Positions 1 through 9,625 of a DNA stretch of 40,948 bases are shown here, piece after piece. The DNA lies in NCBI GenBank assembly GCA_902614835.1, contig CACMMU010000008.1:1-40948 (forward strand). The letters run 5' to 3'. The DNA comes from an uncultured Pelagibacteraceae bacterium. Lineage in GTDB: Bacteria; Pseudomonadota; Alphaproteobacteria; Pelagibacterales; Pelagibacteraceae. The position numbers were made by a program, and so were the translations under genes. Below the pieces are notes generated by a model that saw only the letters and a list, made by a program, of their open reading frames with translations, ran no database searches and was not told the DNA's origin. The stretch's first letter is position 1. The number at the start of each line of letters is the position of its first letter.

Positions 1-979
1 CCGTTATAAGAATTTTATCTTTATTTGTTATTTTTAATTCATTGTTAACATTATCATCTAAAAATGTTTTGATATTAATTTCTTCAAAGTTTATTAAATT
101 AAAATTTTTATCTACAATTAAATTCTTAATTTTAAAAAAGTTATTTTCATCTTTAATTGAAATATTCTGAAAAGAAGTATTTTTATTTATTCTAATTAAA
201 AATTTACTGTTTATATTGGCAACCAAATCATTTTCAAAATCATAATTCATACCAGGAATTTTAAGAAAATTTGAAATTTTTTTTGTTTTTAAATTTAGAT
301 CTATATCAAAACTATTTTTGATTTTTTTAAGTTTAATTTTACAGTCAAAGAATTCTTTTTCAGAATTTGATAAATTATTCAAATTCCAGGAAGCTTGGTC
401 TATAACAAAATTGTTATTATCGTATGAAAATTTACTAACTAATTTTTTTACTTCAAAGTTTTTTGAAATTTTTAAATTTGCAGAATTTATAACTCCGTCA
501 AATTTAATATTTTTATTTATTTCAAAATTTTTATCTAGTTCTAGTTCTAAATTTTTTATCGTGAATTTTGCACTTTTTACACTGTCTAAGTTTATATTTT
601 CTATTTCTGTTTTGATCAAGGGTTTTACTGAATCAAAATCTAAAATTTTAGTAGCTAAAATTATTTTTTTAACTACTAATTTTTTTTCAATTAAAGGTTC
701 AAGGTCAATATCTGTTCGTAATTTATTTAATGGAATTAAAACATTCAAATAATTTATATTAGGATCAATAAATCTTACAAACAAGGTAAGTTTTTTAATA
801 TCTAGTAAAATAGATATTTTATCAAAATCTAATGTAAGATTTTTTTGATTTTTTTTTACTTCTTTTTTGATAATCTCATTAAATCTATCTGTTTCATAAC
901 CAAAAAAACTTAGATAAGTTAATCCAATAAACATTAAAAATAGTATGAATAAAAATGTTGAAAAAATTGTTTTTCGCAT
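1..979 (-). CDS. AsmA-like membrane-anchored protein (C-terminus cut off)
   Basis: An open frame runs from an ATG at 979 to the window edge without a stop, giving at least 326 residues. The N-terminus has one hydrophobic membrane segment (about residues 5-25, FLFILFLMFIGL) after a short basic start. The rest is Lys/Asn/Ile-rich and reads as alternating beta-strand-like stretches (DFDKISILLDIKKL, VKSAKFTIKNLELEL), the pattern of AsmA/YhdP-type proteins that span the periplasm and are linked to outer-membrane lipid homeostasis. Its start overlaps the prfB stop (TAATG), so it is probably translated with prfB. The AsmA call rests on architecture, not on a diagnostic motif; other repetitive beta proteins are possible. 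Confidence 0.6.
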   Translation of the reverse strand, partial: MRKTIFSTFLFILFLMFIGLTYLSFFGYETDRFNEIIKKEVKKNQKNLTLDFDKISILLDIKKLTLFVRFIDPNINYLNVLIPLNKLRTDIDLEPLIEKKLVVKKIILATKILDFDSVKPLIKTEIENINLDSVKSAKFTIKNLELELDKNFEINKNIKFDGVINSANLKISKNFEVKKLVSKFSYDNNNFVIDQASWNLNNLSNSEKEFFDCKIKLKKIKNSFDIDLNLKTKKISNFLKIPGMNYDFENDLVANINSKFLIRINKNTSFQNISIKDENNFFKIKNLIVDKNFNLINFEEINIKTFLDDNVNNELKITNKDKILIT

Positions 980-2074
980 TATTTTTTTATTTTAAATATT
1001 GAGCCTTCAATGAACTTATCTATATTTCCATTTAAAACAGAATCTGGGTTTGTATCTTCAATACCAAATCGTAAATCTTTTACAAGTCTATAGGGCTGTA
1101 AAACATAAGATCTTATTTGGTATCCCCAGCCTATGTCTGTTTTTGAATCTGAGTCCTTATTACTTTTTTCTTCTCTTTTTTTTAATTCGTGTTCATAAAG
1201 TCTTGCTTTCAGCATCTTAAAACAAGTCTCTTTATTTTTATGCTGAGACCTTTCGTTTTGACACTGAACAACAATTTTTGTAGTCAAGTGTGTTATTCTA
1301 ACTGCACTATCTGTGGTATTTACATGCTGCCCGCCTGCACCACTTGATCTGTAGGTATCAATTCTTAAATCTTTGTCGTCTATTACAACATCTATGGAGT
1401 CATCTATACTTGGGTATATCCATACACTTGCGAAACTGGTATGTCTCCTTGCCCCAGAGTCAAATGGTGATATTCTCACTAATCTATGAACACCTGACTC
1501 CCTTTTCATTAACCCATAAAGATTTTCACCAATAATTCTTAAAGTTGATGACTTTATACCCGCCTCTTCACCTTTGTGTTCGCTAATCATTTGATATTTA
1601 AATTTTTTCTTATCAAACCATTTCATATACATTCTTCTTAACATTTCAGCCCAATCCTGGCTCTCGGTACCTCCAGCGCCCGCATGGATCTCCATATAGA
1701 TATCCATATGATCATTCTCACCAGATAAAAAACATTTGATTTCTTGTTTTTTAGTTTCTTTTAAAATTAGTATGATTTTATTAGAACAGTCGTTTAAAGT
1801 TTCGCTATCTTTTTCTTCTAAAGCTAGTTTGTTTAAATCCTGTAGATTAATTAAATTTTTTTCTGATTCTGTATAAAACTTTAATATATTCTCAAAAAAA
1901 TTTTTTTCTCTTATAACTTTTTTTGACTTATTTCTGTCCTTCCAAAAATTTTCTTTTTCTATTTCGGTATTTAATTGCAGAACCTTTTCTTCAGCCTTTT
2001 GTATATCAAAGATACCCCCTAATATTTTTTAAGGAATTTTTGGTATCATTTAAATTTTTTTCGAAATCATTCAT
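979..2074 (-). CDS. prfB: Peptide chain release factor 2, expressed by programmed +1 frameshift
   Basis: RF2 reads UAA and UGA stop codons and triggers peptide release on the ribosome. Translation starts at the ATG at 2074 and runs 22 codons to an in-frame TGA at 2006-2008. After a +1 shift it continues for 342 residues to 979, 364 residues in all, against 365 in E. coli. The catalytic GGQ lies in SSGAGGQHVNTTDSAV, and the stop-codon-recognition tripeptide SPF in RLVRISPFDSGARRH. The start overlaps the mrcA stop and the stop overlaps the start of the AsmA-like gene, each by one base, so the three genes are probably translationally coupled. A conventional ORF call would begin inside the gene at 1707 and lose about 120 residues. 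Confidence 0.96.
2006..2020 (-). promoter_or_regulatory. prfB programmed +1 frameshift site
   Basis: The minus strand reads AGG GGG TAT CTT TGA. An internal Shine-Dalgarno-like AGGGGG lies three bases before the slippery CTT, which is followed by the UGA stop. This is the textbook RF2 autoregulation site: when RF2 is scarce, UGA is read slowly and the ribosome slips to CTT T|GAT. The frame after the shift joins exactly to the long RF2 frame. Confidence 0.97.
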
Positions 2075-4428
2075 TAATAGAATCCTTTAAACTTCAAAGA
2101 TTTACCATAATTCTTACCAAAATTTAAATTTTTTAATCTTACATTTTGTGAACTATTTTCCTTAAAACTTTCTGTGATTGATTGAGAGTCAGCAAAATTT
2201 GAAAGATCTCCAGAATCATAATCTATAGGATAAAAATAAATCCCGTCTGGTACTATAAACGGTCTTAAATCTTCTTTGTACAATGCCGTTTCAATAAATT
2301 TTTTGAAAACTGGTAGTGCAACTTTTGATCCAGTTTCATACTTGCCTAATGATTTTGGTTCGTCATATCCTATATATACGCCTATAACTAAATTTGATGT
2401 GAAGCCAATAAACCAAGCATCAAAATTATCATTTGTTGTTCCTGTTTTCCCTGCAAGAGGTACGTTAAGGTTTCTTAATTTTTTCCCAGTCCCTCTTTTT
2501 ACAGCTCCTTCTAACATGGAGGTTATTTGGTAAGCGGTTTCTTCGGTTATAACCTGCTTTCTATTATCTAAAATTTTAATGTTATTATCATTATTCTCTA
2601 AAAAAATATCACAGCCTTTACAAGACCTGTCTTCTGAGTTAAAAATTGTTTTTCCTCGCCTATCCTGAATTCTTTTAATAATTTTTGAATTCACTTTTTT
2701 TCCTCCATTCACAAAGGAACAATATGCGGTTGTTAGTTTTAAAAGTGTAGTCTCATTTGATCCCAATGATACGGATAATAATTCTGGTGTTTTATCATAA
2801 ACTCCCAGGTTTTTAGAAATCAATTTTATTTTTTCAAAACCCAAATCTTGAGCTATTCTAACAGTCATTAAATTTCTAGATTTCTCTATCCCCTTTCTTA
2901 AAGTAGATAAGCCATAGAATTTTTTTCCATAGTTTTCTGGTTTCCAATCTTTAAGTCCAGCACCCTGCTCGCTTACAAATGGAGCATCAAGAATAAGAGA
3001 GTTTGGTAAATAACCATTTTCTAATGCTGCGGCATAAACTATTGGTTTAAATGCTGATCCAGGTTGCCTTCTAGCTTGTGTAACTCTGTTAAATTCACTA
3101 GACTTGTAACTATATCCTCCAACCAATGCTTTGATTTCTCCGTTATGTGGATCCATCACAACAATGCCTCCGTTAACTAACGGAATTTGTTTTAAATCCC
3201 ATTTTTCTTGAGAATTTTTTTTTACAAACACTAAATCTCCGATTTCAAACAATTCTTTAAAGTTTTTTTTATTTGTCCATTTTAAATTTTCAAAATAAAT
3301 ATTATTTTGTTTTTCTTTATTAATAATTTTTATTTCCGATACATAATCATTAATTTTCAAAACTTGGGCTACTTCCCACCCTAAAGATTTGTCTATATTT
3401 AACTTTTTAATTATTTCTTTCCAATTTTCATTCTGAAAAACATTGGCTATTGGACCTCTCCAGCCCTTTCTTTTGTCATATTCTTCAATGCCAAACCTTA
3501 AAGATTTTAAGGCTGATATTTGATACTCTGGATGTAAAGGTGTGCTAATTGATAGGCCTTGGGAATAAAGTTTTTCAAAACCATAATCTGTTTTTACTAT
3601 TCTTCTTACTTCTTCAGTATATGATTTTGCCTCTTCTATTAAAAAAACCTTTCTATTTTTCAATTTAATTCCTGAATTGGAAAATTGTTTAAATTCACTA
3701 TCTGAAATATATCCATTTTCTTTTAAATTTCCTAAAACTAAGTTCCTTCTTGTTTTTGCTAAATCAGGAGATCTGAATGGATTGTATTTGCTCGGAGCTT
3801 TAGGCAAGGCTGCAAGAAGTGCTGATTCAACATAATCAAGCTCTTTAACCGATTTATCAAAATACTCGAGACTTGCTGACGCTACACCATAAGTACCTTG
3901 GCCTAAATAAATTTCGTTCAGGTATAATTCTAAAATTCTTTTTTTTGTAAAAGCTTTTTCAATCCTAAAAGCAAGTATTGCCTCCTTAATTTTTCTTTTA
4001 AGGGATACCTCATTTGTAAGCAAAAAGTTTTTTGCTACCTGTTGAGTTATAGTTGATGCTCCCTCCAATCTTTTATTTGAAAGAATATTTTTAACATTTT
4101 TAATAACTGCTCTTGTCACTCCTTTTGCATCTACACCCGGATGTTGAAAGAAATTTTTATCTTCTGCAGAAAGAAATGAATCTATTACTTTTTTTGGTAT
4201 TGAGTCGTATGGTATAAATAACCTTTTTTCTAAAGCGTACTCTGCTACTAATTCTCCATTATCAGTATATACTCTGCTTAATACTGAAGGTTCGTAATTT
4301 GATAATTTTTTATAGTCGGGTAATCCTGCCGAAAAATACCAAAAAGCAGAAAATAAAAGAAAAATACCTATTAAAAAAATGCTTATTGAAAACCTAATAA
4401 AATAGCCTGTAGCTTTAGATATCCGCAT
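2074..4428 (-). CDS. mrcA: Penicillin-binding protein 1A (bifunctional transglycosylase/transpeptidase)
   Basis: A class A PBP of 784 residues that polymerises and cross-links peptidoglycan at the outer face of the inner membrane. It has an N-terminal anchor (about 10-32) and a GT51 domain with the catalytic Glu in SAEDKNFF (about 89) and EGASTITQQ (122-130). An OB-like insert follows (about 320-420, including KGWRGP, typical of PBP1A). The transpeptidase domain has SAFK (458-461), SRN (517-519) and KTGTT (661-665). All catalytic motifs are intact. It is the first gene of the mrcA-prfB-AsmA-like group and diverges from the RNase E gene across a 158-base gap. It is slightly shorter than the E. 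coli protein (850). Confidence 0.95.
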   Translation of the reverse strand: MRISKATGYFIRFSISIFLIGIFLLFSAFWYFSAGLPDYKKLSNYEPSVLSRVYTDNGELVAEYALEKRLFIPYDSIPKKVIDSFLSAEDKNFFQHPGVDAKGVTRAVIKNVKNILSNKRLEGASTITQQVAKNFLLTNEVSLKRKIKEAILAFRIEKAFTKKRILELYLNEIYLGQGTYGVASASLEYFDKSVKELDYVESALLAALPKAPSKYNPFRSPDLAKTRRNLVLGNLKENGYISDSEFKQFSNSGIKLKNRKVFLIEEAKSYTEEVRRIVKTDYGFEKLYSQGLSISTPLHPEYQISALKSLRFGIEEYDKRKGWRGPIANVFQNENWKEIIKKLNIDKSLGWEVAQVLKINDYVSEIKIINKEKQNNIYFENLKWTNKKNFKELFEIGDLVFVKKNSQEKWDLKQIPLVNGGIVVMDPHNGEIKALVGGYSYKSSEFNRVTQARRQPGSAFKPIVYAAALENGYLPNSLILDAPFVSEQGAGLKDWKPENYGKKFYGLSTLRKGIEKSRNLMTVRIAQDLGFEKIKLISKNLGVYDKTPELLSVSLGSNETTLLKLTTAYCSFVNGGKKVNSKIIKRIQDRRGKTIFNSEDRSCKGCDIFLENNDNNIKILDNRKQVITEETAYQITSMLEGAVKRGTGKKLRNLNVPLAGKTGTTNDNFDAWFIGFTSNLVIGVYIGYDEPKSLGKYETGSKVALPVFKKFIETALYKEDLRPFIVPDGIYFYPIDYDSGDLSNFADSQSITESFKENSSQNVRLKNLNFGKNYGKSLKFKGFY

Positions 4429-4489
4429 AATATATTTTTAAATAAATCCTCAATTTTGGCTATCTTATGGCATTTTTAAATTTATAAAC

Positions 4490-4518
4490 TTACAATTTCA
4501 CAAAAAAACAGATATAAT
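4490..4518 (+). promoter_or_regulatory. Probable sigma-70-type promoter for RNase E
   Basis: A perfect -10 hexamer TATAAT (4513-4518) is preceded by TTACAA (4490-4495) at a 17-base spacing. The -35 matches the consensus only partly. This would start transcription around 4525, leaving a leader of about 60 bases before the RNase E ATG. AT-rich DNA gives chance matches, so the perfect -10 and the spacing carry the call. Confidence 0.45.
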
Positions 4519-4586
4519 GTTGATATGTATAATTATAATAAAAATTATCTAAACAAAATAACATTTATGAACGGAATTCATTTATC

Positions 4587-6386
4587 ATGGAAAAAAATTT
4601 GTATATCGATGCTTCGCATCCTGAAGAAACTAGAGTTGTGCTCAAATCAAAATCTTACATTGAAGAATACGAGTCAGAGAATAAGAATAGCTTAAGTTTA
4701 AAAAATAATATTTATCTAGGAATAGTCAGCAGAGTTGAGCCTTCTTTGCAAGCGGCATTTATAAACTTTGGAAGAGAAAGGCATGGTTTTTTAGCATTTA
4801 GCGATATTCAATCAGATTATTATCAAATTCCAACGGAAGATAAAGATGAGTTAAAAAAAGCAGAAGAAAAAATTAATGAGGATTTAAAAGAAAAAACTGA
4901 AAGTGATGAAATTGATAATAAATCTGATGAAAGCTCAAATAAAGACAAAAATAATGGAGGAGAAAACCCAGAAGTAAAAGAACCATTGAGTAGCCAGTCA
5001 GATAAAATCAGAGAAAATTTAAAAAAAAGATACGGTGTAAGGAGATATAGAATTCAAGAAGTTATTAAACCCGGACAGGTTATTCTTATACAGGTAATAA
5101 AAGAAGAAAGAGGTCAAAAAGGAGCTGCTCTTACAACTTTTATATCGTTGGCAGGAAAATATATTGTATTGATGCCGAACACTGCAAAAGGTGGCGGTAT
5201 ATCAAGAAAAATTTTTAATTATGAGGAAAGAAACAAGATCAGAAAAATACTAAATGAAATTGATATTCCAAAAAATATGGGGCTTATAGTTCGAACTGCT
5301 GGATCAGGAAAATCAAAAAACGAAATAAATAACGACCTTCAAGGAACAACTAAAATATGGGAAGAAATAAAAAACAAAACAGTAAATTCGACAGCCCCCG
5401 TTCTGATACATGAGGAAGGCGATATCATTAAGAGAGCGCTAAGAGATATGTATGATAATGATACAAAATATATTTATATTGAGGGTAATGATGGATATCA
5501 AAAAGCAAAAACTTTTATGAAGCAATTAATGCCACGTAATGCAAAATTTATAAAAAAATATAGAGGAAAAATCCCATTATTCCATAGCGAATATATTGAA
5601 CAAAGTTTAAATAAAATTTTTGAACCTGTTGTTAAATTAAAGTCAGGAGGTTATTTGGTCATAAGTCCTACCGAAGCTCTTGTGGCTATAGATATAAATT
5701 CAGGACAGTCTACCAAACAGTTAAATATAGAAAAAACTGCTGTTAATACTAATGTAGAAGCTGCAGAAGAAATAGCTAGACAAATTAAAATTAGAGATCT
5801 ATCGGGATTAATCGTTATAGATTTCATAGATATGTTAAATTTTCATAATAAAAGAATTGTTGAAAGAAAAATTAAAGAAAAACTAAAATTAGATAGAGCA
5901 AGAATACAAATTGGTCGAATAAGCAATTTTGGTCTTTTAGAAATGACACGTCAAAGGCTAAAGGAAAGCTCTGTCAAATGGGAAGTTACTCTTTCTTTAG
6001 AATCCTTTGCTCAAAAAATTATTAAAAAAATAGAAATGTTAGCCTTTTCTAGTAAAACAAAAGTTATTGAGGCTAGTGTTCCAGAAAAAGTTAAAAATTA
6101 TTTAAATGATTATTTCGAAAAAGAAATAGATTTTTTTCAAAAAAAATACAAATTTAAGATAGTCATTAATAGCGACAAAAATCTTATAATACCCGAATAT
6201 AAAATTTTATTACTAAATAAAAACAAGAAAGTAATTAATAGAGTTGAAAATTTTATTAATATTAATGGAAAAAAAGTAAATCATAGAAATAATAAAATTG
6301 TTAATATTGATAAAAAAAAGGACCCTAAAAATACTTCTCTTGGTAAAATTCTTTGGACGAGGAGAAAAAAGAAAGTATTAAATTAA
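4587..6386 (+). CDS. rne: Ribonuclease E/G family endoribonuclease
   Basis: An endoribonuclease for mRNA decay and rRNA/tRNA processing. Its 599 residues cover the catalytic core: an N-terminal RNase H-like/S1 region ([22 protein letters not shown]) interrupted by an acidic, Lys/Asp-rich insert at about 83-140, a 5'-sensor region, and a DNase I-like domain with VAIDINSG (Asp369) and IDFID (412/415), the Mg-binding acid sites. After LLEMTRQRL (451-458), where relatives carry the CPxCxG Zn-link, this protein reads [10 protein letters not shown], and the whole protein contains no cysteine. The tail is short and basic and ends in [11 protein letters not shown], with no long degradosome scaffold. 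The 3' end overlaps the convergent thiG by 9 bases. Confidence 0.93.
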   Translation: MEKNLYIDASHPEETRVVLKSKSYIEEYESENKNSLSLKNNIYLGIVSRVEPSLQAAFINFGRERHGFLAFSDIQSDYYQIPTEDKDELKKAEEKINEDLKEKTESDEIDNKSDESSNKDKNNGGENPEVKEPLSSQSDKIRENLKKRYGVRRYRIQEVIKPGQVILIQVIKEERGQKGAALTTFISLAGKYIVLMPNTAKGGGISRKIFNYEERNKIRKILNEIDIPKNMGLIVRTAGSGKSKNEINNDLQGTTKIWEEIKNKTVNSTAPVLIHEEGDIIKRALRDMYDNDTKYIYIEGNDGYQKAKTFMKQLMPRNAKFIKKYRGKIPLFHSEYIEQSLNKIFEPVVKLKSGGYLVISPTEALVAIDINSGQSTKQLNIEKTAVNTNVEAAEEIARQIKIRDLSGLIVIDFIDMLNFHNKRIVERKIKEKLKLDRARIQIGRISNFGLLEMTRQRLKESSVKWEVTLSLESFAQKIIKKIEMLAFSSKTKVIEASVPEKVKNYLNDYFEKEIDFFQKKYKFKIVINSDKNLIIPEYKILLLNKNKKVINRVENFININGKKVNHRNNKIVNIDKKKDPKNTSLGKILWTRRKKKVLN

Positions 6387-7151
6387 TCCTTTGTTAGATG
6401 TACTAGCAGATCCATAATCTTGAAAAGCAATCCTTCCTGCTAAATAAGATTTTCTTCCAGCTTTCACGGCATCTCTCATTGATGAAGCCATCATGATTGG
6501 ATTTTTTGCTTTAGCAATAGCAGTATTAACTAGAACTCCATCACAACCAATTTCCATAGCCACCGTTGCATCCGATGCTGTTCCAATACCAGCGTCAACG
6601 ATCACTGGAACTTTTGCGTTACTTACAATTATCGATAAGTTTAATTTATTTTTTATACCCCTGCCAGATCCGATTGGTGAAGCTAAAGGCATAATTGCAG
6701 AAGCTCCCAAATCCTCTAATTTTTTGGCGATTATTGGATCATCAGAACAGTAAACCATTACTTTAAATCCTTCTTTAACTAAAACTTCTGTTGACTTCAA
6801 AGTCTCAACCATATTTGGATACAAAGTTTTTTTATCACCAAGCACTTCGAGTTTTACTAATTTCCAGCCGCCCATTTCTCTTGCCAACCTCAAGGTTCTT
6901 AAAGCATCTCTTGAATTAAAACAGCCCGCTGTATTTGGTAAATAAATAATTTTTTTTGGATTTAAATAATCCATTAAGACTGGTTTTTTTTTGTCCAAAA
7001 TGTTTACTCGTCTTACAGCAACTGTTACCATGTCTGCTCCTGAAGCCGTTACAGCCTCTGCTGTCTGTTTAAAACTTTTGTATTTTCCTGTTCCTACAAT
7101 AAGACGAGATTTAAGAACATGTTTATCAACCCTTAAATAATCTTTTTTCAT
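6378..7151 (-). CDS. thiG: Thiazole synthase ThiG
   Basis: Condenses 1-deoxy-D-xylulose 5-phosphate, dehydroglycine and ThiS-thiocarboxylate into the thiazole phosphate half of thiamine. It has 257 residues, the normal length, and a TIM-barrel with the Schiff-base Lys in VKLEVLGD (Lys100), the loop PNTAGC (72-77) and the phosphate-binding [11 protein letters not shown] near the C-terminus. It follows thiS directly (stop TAA at 7152, ATG at 7151), so the two form one unit. Cultured SAR11 strains make or take up thiamine parts unevenly and need a pyrimidine precursor; no other thi gene is in this window. Confidence 0.96.
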   Translation of the reverse strand: MKKDYLRVDKHVLKSRLIVGTGKYKSFKQTAEAVTASGADMVTVAVRRVNILDKKKPVLMDYLNPKKIIYLPNTAGCFNSRDALRTLRLAREMGGWKLVKLEVLGDKKTLYPNMVETLKSTEVLVKEGFKVMVYCSDDPIIAKKLEDLGASAIMPLASPIGSGRGIKNKLNLSIIVSNAKVPVIVDAGIGTASDATVAMEIGCDGVLVNTAIAKAKNPIMMASSMRDAVKAGRKSYLAGRIAFQDYGSASTSNKGLI

Positions 7152-7355
7152 TTAACCTCCACCAATGAAGTGGACTATTTCAATTCTATCATTGTTTTTA
7201 AGCTTTTTCTTTTTAAAGTGATTTTTTGGCAATATTTCTCCGTTTAGCTCTATAGCTATCTTTTTTTCATCTAATCTATATTTTTTTATAAGATCTTCGA
7301 TGTTAATATCTTTGCTAACTTTTATTTTTTTTCCATTTAATTGTATTTTTGCCAT
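7152..7355 (-). CDS. thiS: Sulfur carrier protein ThiS
   Basis: A ubiquitin-fold sulfur carrier of 67 residues that donates sulfur to ThiG from its C-terminal thiocarboxylate. The protein ends in HFIGGG, with the terminal Gly-Gly required for adenylation and thiocarboxylation. A longer frame starts at 7397, but it would overlap the divergent aroQ start and adds residues outside the family. The ATG at 7355 (MAKIQLNG) gives the usual length and leaves a 33-base divergent gap to aroQ. Confidence 0.93.
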   Translation of the reverse strand: MAKIQLNGKKIKVSKDINIEDLIKKYRLDEKKIAIELNGEILPKNHFKKKKLKNNDRIEIVHFIGGG

Positions 7356-7388
7356 AATTGAGATATTTTTAATTTTTATTATACCAAA

Positions 7389-7835
7389 ATGAGTCAAAAA
7401 ATCCTTGTTATTAATGGTCCTAATTTAAACTTGCTAGGCACTAGAGAGAAAGACAAATATGGAGGCACCTCTCTTACAGACATACAAAAAAAATGTGAGA
7501 ACTACTCTAAAAAAATTGGTCTACAAGTTGATTTTAAACAGTCGAATGTAGAAGGTGAAATAGTAAATTTTATTCAAAACACAAAAGACAATCACCATGG
7601 TATCATTATCAACGCTGGAGGATATACACACACATCTGTAGCAATACTTGATGCTCTGCTAGCAGTAAAAAAACCAACTATAGAATTACATATAACAAAC
7701 ATTTACAAAAGAGAGGATTTCAGGCATAAGTCTTTAATTAGTAAAGTTGCCGATGGAATAATTTGTGGATTAGGTGCTGATGGATACATTATGGCACTCG
7801 ATGGAATAAAAAAAATTATAGCTAATGAAAATTGA
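7389..7835 (+). CDS. aroQ: 3-dehydroquinate dehydratase, type II
   Basis: Third step of the shikimate pathway, dehydrating 3-dehydroquinate to 3-dehydroshikimate. The 148 residues match the type II dodecameric enzyme: the N-terminal VINGPNLNLLGTRE, with catalytic Arg19 and Tyr24, then NAGGYTHTSVA (His near 82) and ELHITN. It overlaps accB by 11 bases. The aroQ-accB-accC order is common in proteobacteria and indicates an operon. Confidence 0.97.
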   Translation: MSQKILVINGPNLNLLGTREKDKYGGTSLTDIQKKCENYSKKIGLQVDFKQSNVEGEIVNFIQNTKDNHHGIIINAGGYTHTSVAILDALLAVKKPTIELHITNIYKREDFRHKSLISKVADGIICGLGADGYIMALDGIKKIIANEN

Positions 7836-8232
7836 TAAGAAATTAATTAAAGAATTAAAAGATTACCTTGAAGAATTTGGCTTATCAGAAATCGAATATC
7901 AAGATGGTAGTAAGAAGATTAAAGTTGCAAAAAATTTAATTTCTAATAGTCCTGTTACTGCTCACAAACCAGGTTTAACAAAACCTAAAGAAGAAAGTGG
8001 AACAAAGATTACTTCTCCAATTATAGGAACAGCTTATTTGGCACCTGAGCCTGGTGCTAAAAAATTTGTTGAGGTTGGTCAACGAGTTAAAAAAGGACAA
8101 ACTATTATGATAGTTGAGGCAATGAAAACAATGAATCATGTTCCATCTACTTCGGATGGTGAAGTTAAAAAAATTTTAGTCCAAGATGGTGAAGCAGTAG
8201 AGTTTGGTCAAACTTTAGTTCTTTTGAAATAA
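7825..8232 (+). CDS. accB: Biotin carboxyl carrier protein of acetyl-CoA carboxylase
   Basis: Carries the biotin that shuttles CO2 between AccC and the AccAD carboxyltransferase in fatty acid synthesis. It has 135 residues against about 156 in E. coli; the Pro/Ala linker between the N-terminal helix region and the biotinyl domain is shortened (about 37-60). The biotinylation site is VEAMKTMNHV, Lys101; AMKT in place of AMKM is common in alphaproteobacteria. The start overlaps aroQ and the stop is 3 bases before accC. Confidence 0.96.
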   Translation: MKIDKKLIKELKDYLEEFGLSEIEYQDGSKKIKVAKNLISNSPVTAHKPGLTKPKEESGTKITSPIIGTAYLAPEPGAKKFVEVGQRVKKGQTIMIVEAMKTMNHVPSTSDGEVKKILVQDGEAVEFGQTLVLLK

Positions 8233-8235
8233 TTA

Positions 8236-9573
8236 ATGTTTAAAAAAGTTTTAATTGCGAATAGAGGAGAAATTGCGGTCAGAGTAATAAGGGCCTGTAA
8301 GGAATGGGGAATTGGAACGGTCGCAGTACATTCCGATGTAGACTCCGAGTCAATGCATGTTCGTTTAGCAGATGAAAGTGTTTGTATAGGATCTCATCAA
8401 CCGCAAAATAGTTATCTAAATATTCCCGCAATAATATCTGCTATAGATGTTACGGGGGCTGAGGCTGTTCATCCTGGTTATGGTTTTTTATCAGAAAATT
8501 TCAAATTTGCAGACATGATTGCTAAACATGGAATAAAATTTATTGGGCCTAAAGCTGAGATTATAAAAAAAATGGGAGATAAAATTGAGGCTAAAAGAAT
8601 AGCCAAACAAAATGGTTTACCTGTGATTGAAGGATCAGAGGGTGGAGTGAAAAATGTAGATGAAGCAAAGTTGATTTGTAAAAAAATTGGCTATCCAGTT
8701 TTAATTAAAGCTTCAGGTGGTGGTGGTGGAAAAGGAATGAAAATTGTTGAGAGTGAGGATAAATTAGAAGGATTATTTTCTTTGGCACGTCTAGAAGCAA
8801 AAAAATATTTTGGAAACGAAGAGGTTTATATTGAAAAATATTTTAAAAATCCCAGACACATTGAGGTTCAAATTATGTCTGGTAAAAATAGAACGGTTCA
8901 TTTAAATGAGAGGGATTGTTCTGTTCAAAGAAAACATCAGAAATTAATAGAAGAAACTCCTAGTCCGGTATTAGATGAAAAGACTAGATCAGATTTGTTA
9001 GACAAAACAGTTAAGATGGTGGAGGCCCTAGGTTATGAAGGTGCAGGTACGGTTGAGTACATATATGAAAATGGAAAGTTTTATTTTTTGGAGATGAATA
9101 CTAGGGTTCAAGTAGAGCATCCTGTAACTGAAGTTCAAACTGGAATTGATATAGTTAAAGAACAGATATACGTGGCTTATTCTGGTGAGACAGCATTAAA
9201 ACAGAGTGATATCAGTGCAAGAGGACACACTATAGAATGCAGAATTAATGCTGAGGATCCTTCTAAAGATTTTCAACCAAGTCCAGGAATAATCTCAGTA
9301 TGCCATCAACCTTCGGGCTTTAGAACAAGAGTAGATGGATCAATTTTTCAGGGATGCAAAATTACTCCCTATTATGACAGTTTAATAGCTAAAGTAATTT
9401 GTAAAGGTAGAAATAGAACAGAGGCCATACAAAGAACTTTGAGATCTTTAAATGAGTTTGTAATAGATGGAGTAACGACTACCATAGATCTTCATAAAAA
9501 AATACTTTCTCACGAAAAATTTATTAGCTCTGAATTTGATACTAATTGGTTATCAAAAGAAAAGTTTTATTAG
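8236..9573 (+). CDS. accC: Biotin carboxylase subunit of acetyl-CoA carboxylase
   Basis: ATP-grasp enzyme that carboxylates the biotin on AccB using bicarbonate. Its 445 residues are the normal length. The N-terminal biotin carboxylase domain begins MFKKVLIANRGEIAVRVIRACKE, the ATP-binding Gly-rich loop is KASGGGGGKGMK (about 158-169), and the active-site stretch is FLEMNTRVQVEHPVTE with the conserved Glu and Arg. It ends the aroQ-accB-accC operon; accA and accD are not in the window. Confidence 0.97.
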   Translation: MFKKVLIANRGEIAVRVIRACKEWGIGTVAVHSDVDSESMHVRLADESVCIGSHQPQNSYLNIPAIISAIDVTGAEAVHPGYGFLSENFKFADMIAKHGIKFIGPKAEIIKKMGDKIEAKRIAKQNGLPVIEGSEGGVKNVDEAKLICKKIGYPVLIKASGGGGGKGMKIVESEDKLEGLFSLARLEAKKYFGNEEVYIEKYFKNPRHIEVQIMSGKNRTVHLNERDCSVQRKHQKLIEETPSPVLDEKTRSDLLDKTVKMVEALGYEGAGTVEYIYENGKFYFLEMNTRVQVEHPVTEVQTGIDIVKEQIYVAYSGETALKQSDISARGHTIECRINAEDPSKDFQPSPGIISVCHQPSGFRTRVDGSIFQGCKITPYYDSLIAKVICKGRNRTEAIQRTLRSLNEFVIDGVTTTIDLHKKILSHEKFISSEFDTNWLSKEKFY

Positions 9574-9625
9574 AATAGTTATTTGAATTGAATATTAATT
9601 ATTTAAATGATATTAAATCCTAATT

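Noticed and set aside
318..752. A 144-codon plus-strand open frame near the window start
   Set aside because: It lies opposite the AsmA-like gene, is Phe/Ser/Lys-rich as expected from the reverse of an AT-rich gene, and resembles no family.
979..1707. RF2 as a 242-residue protein starting at 1707
   Set aside because: The frame continues upstream to the classic frameshift site; the short form lacks domain 1.
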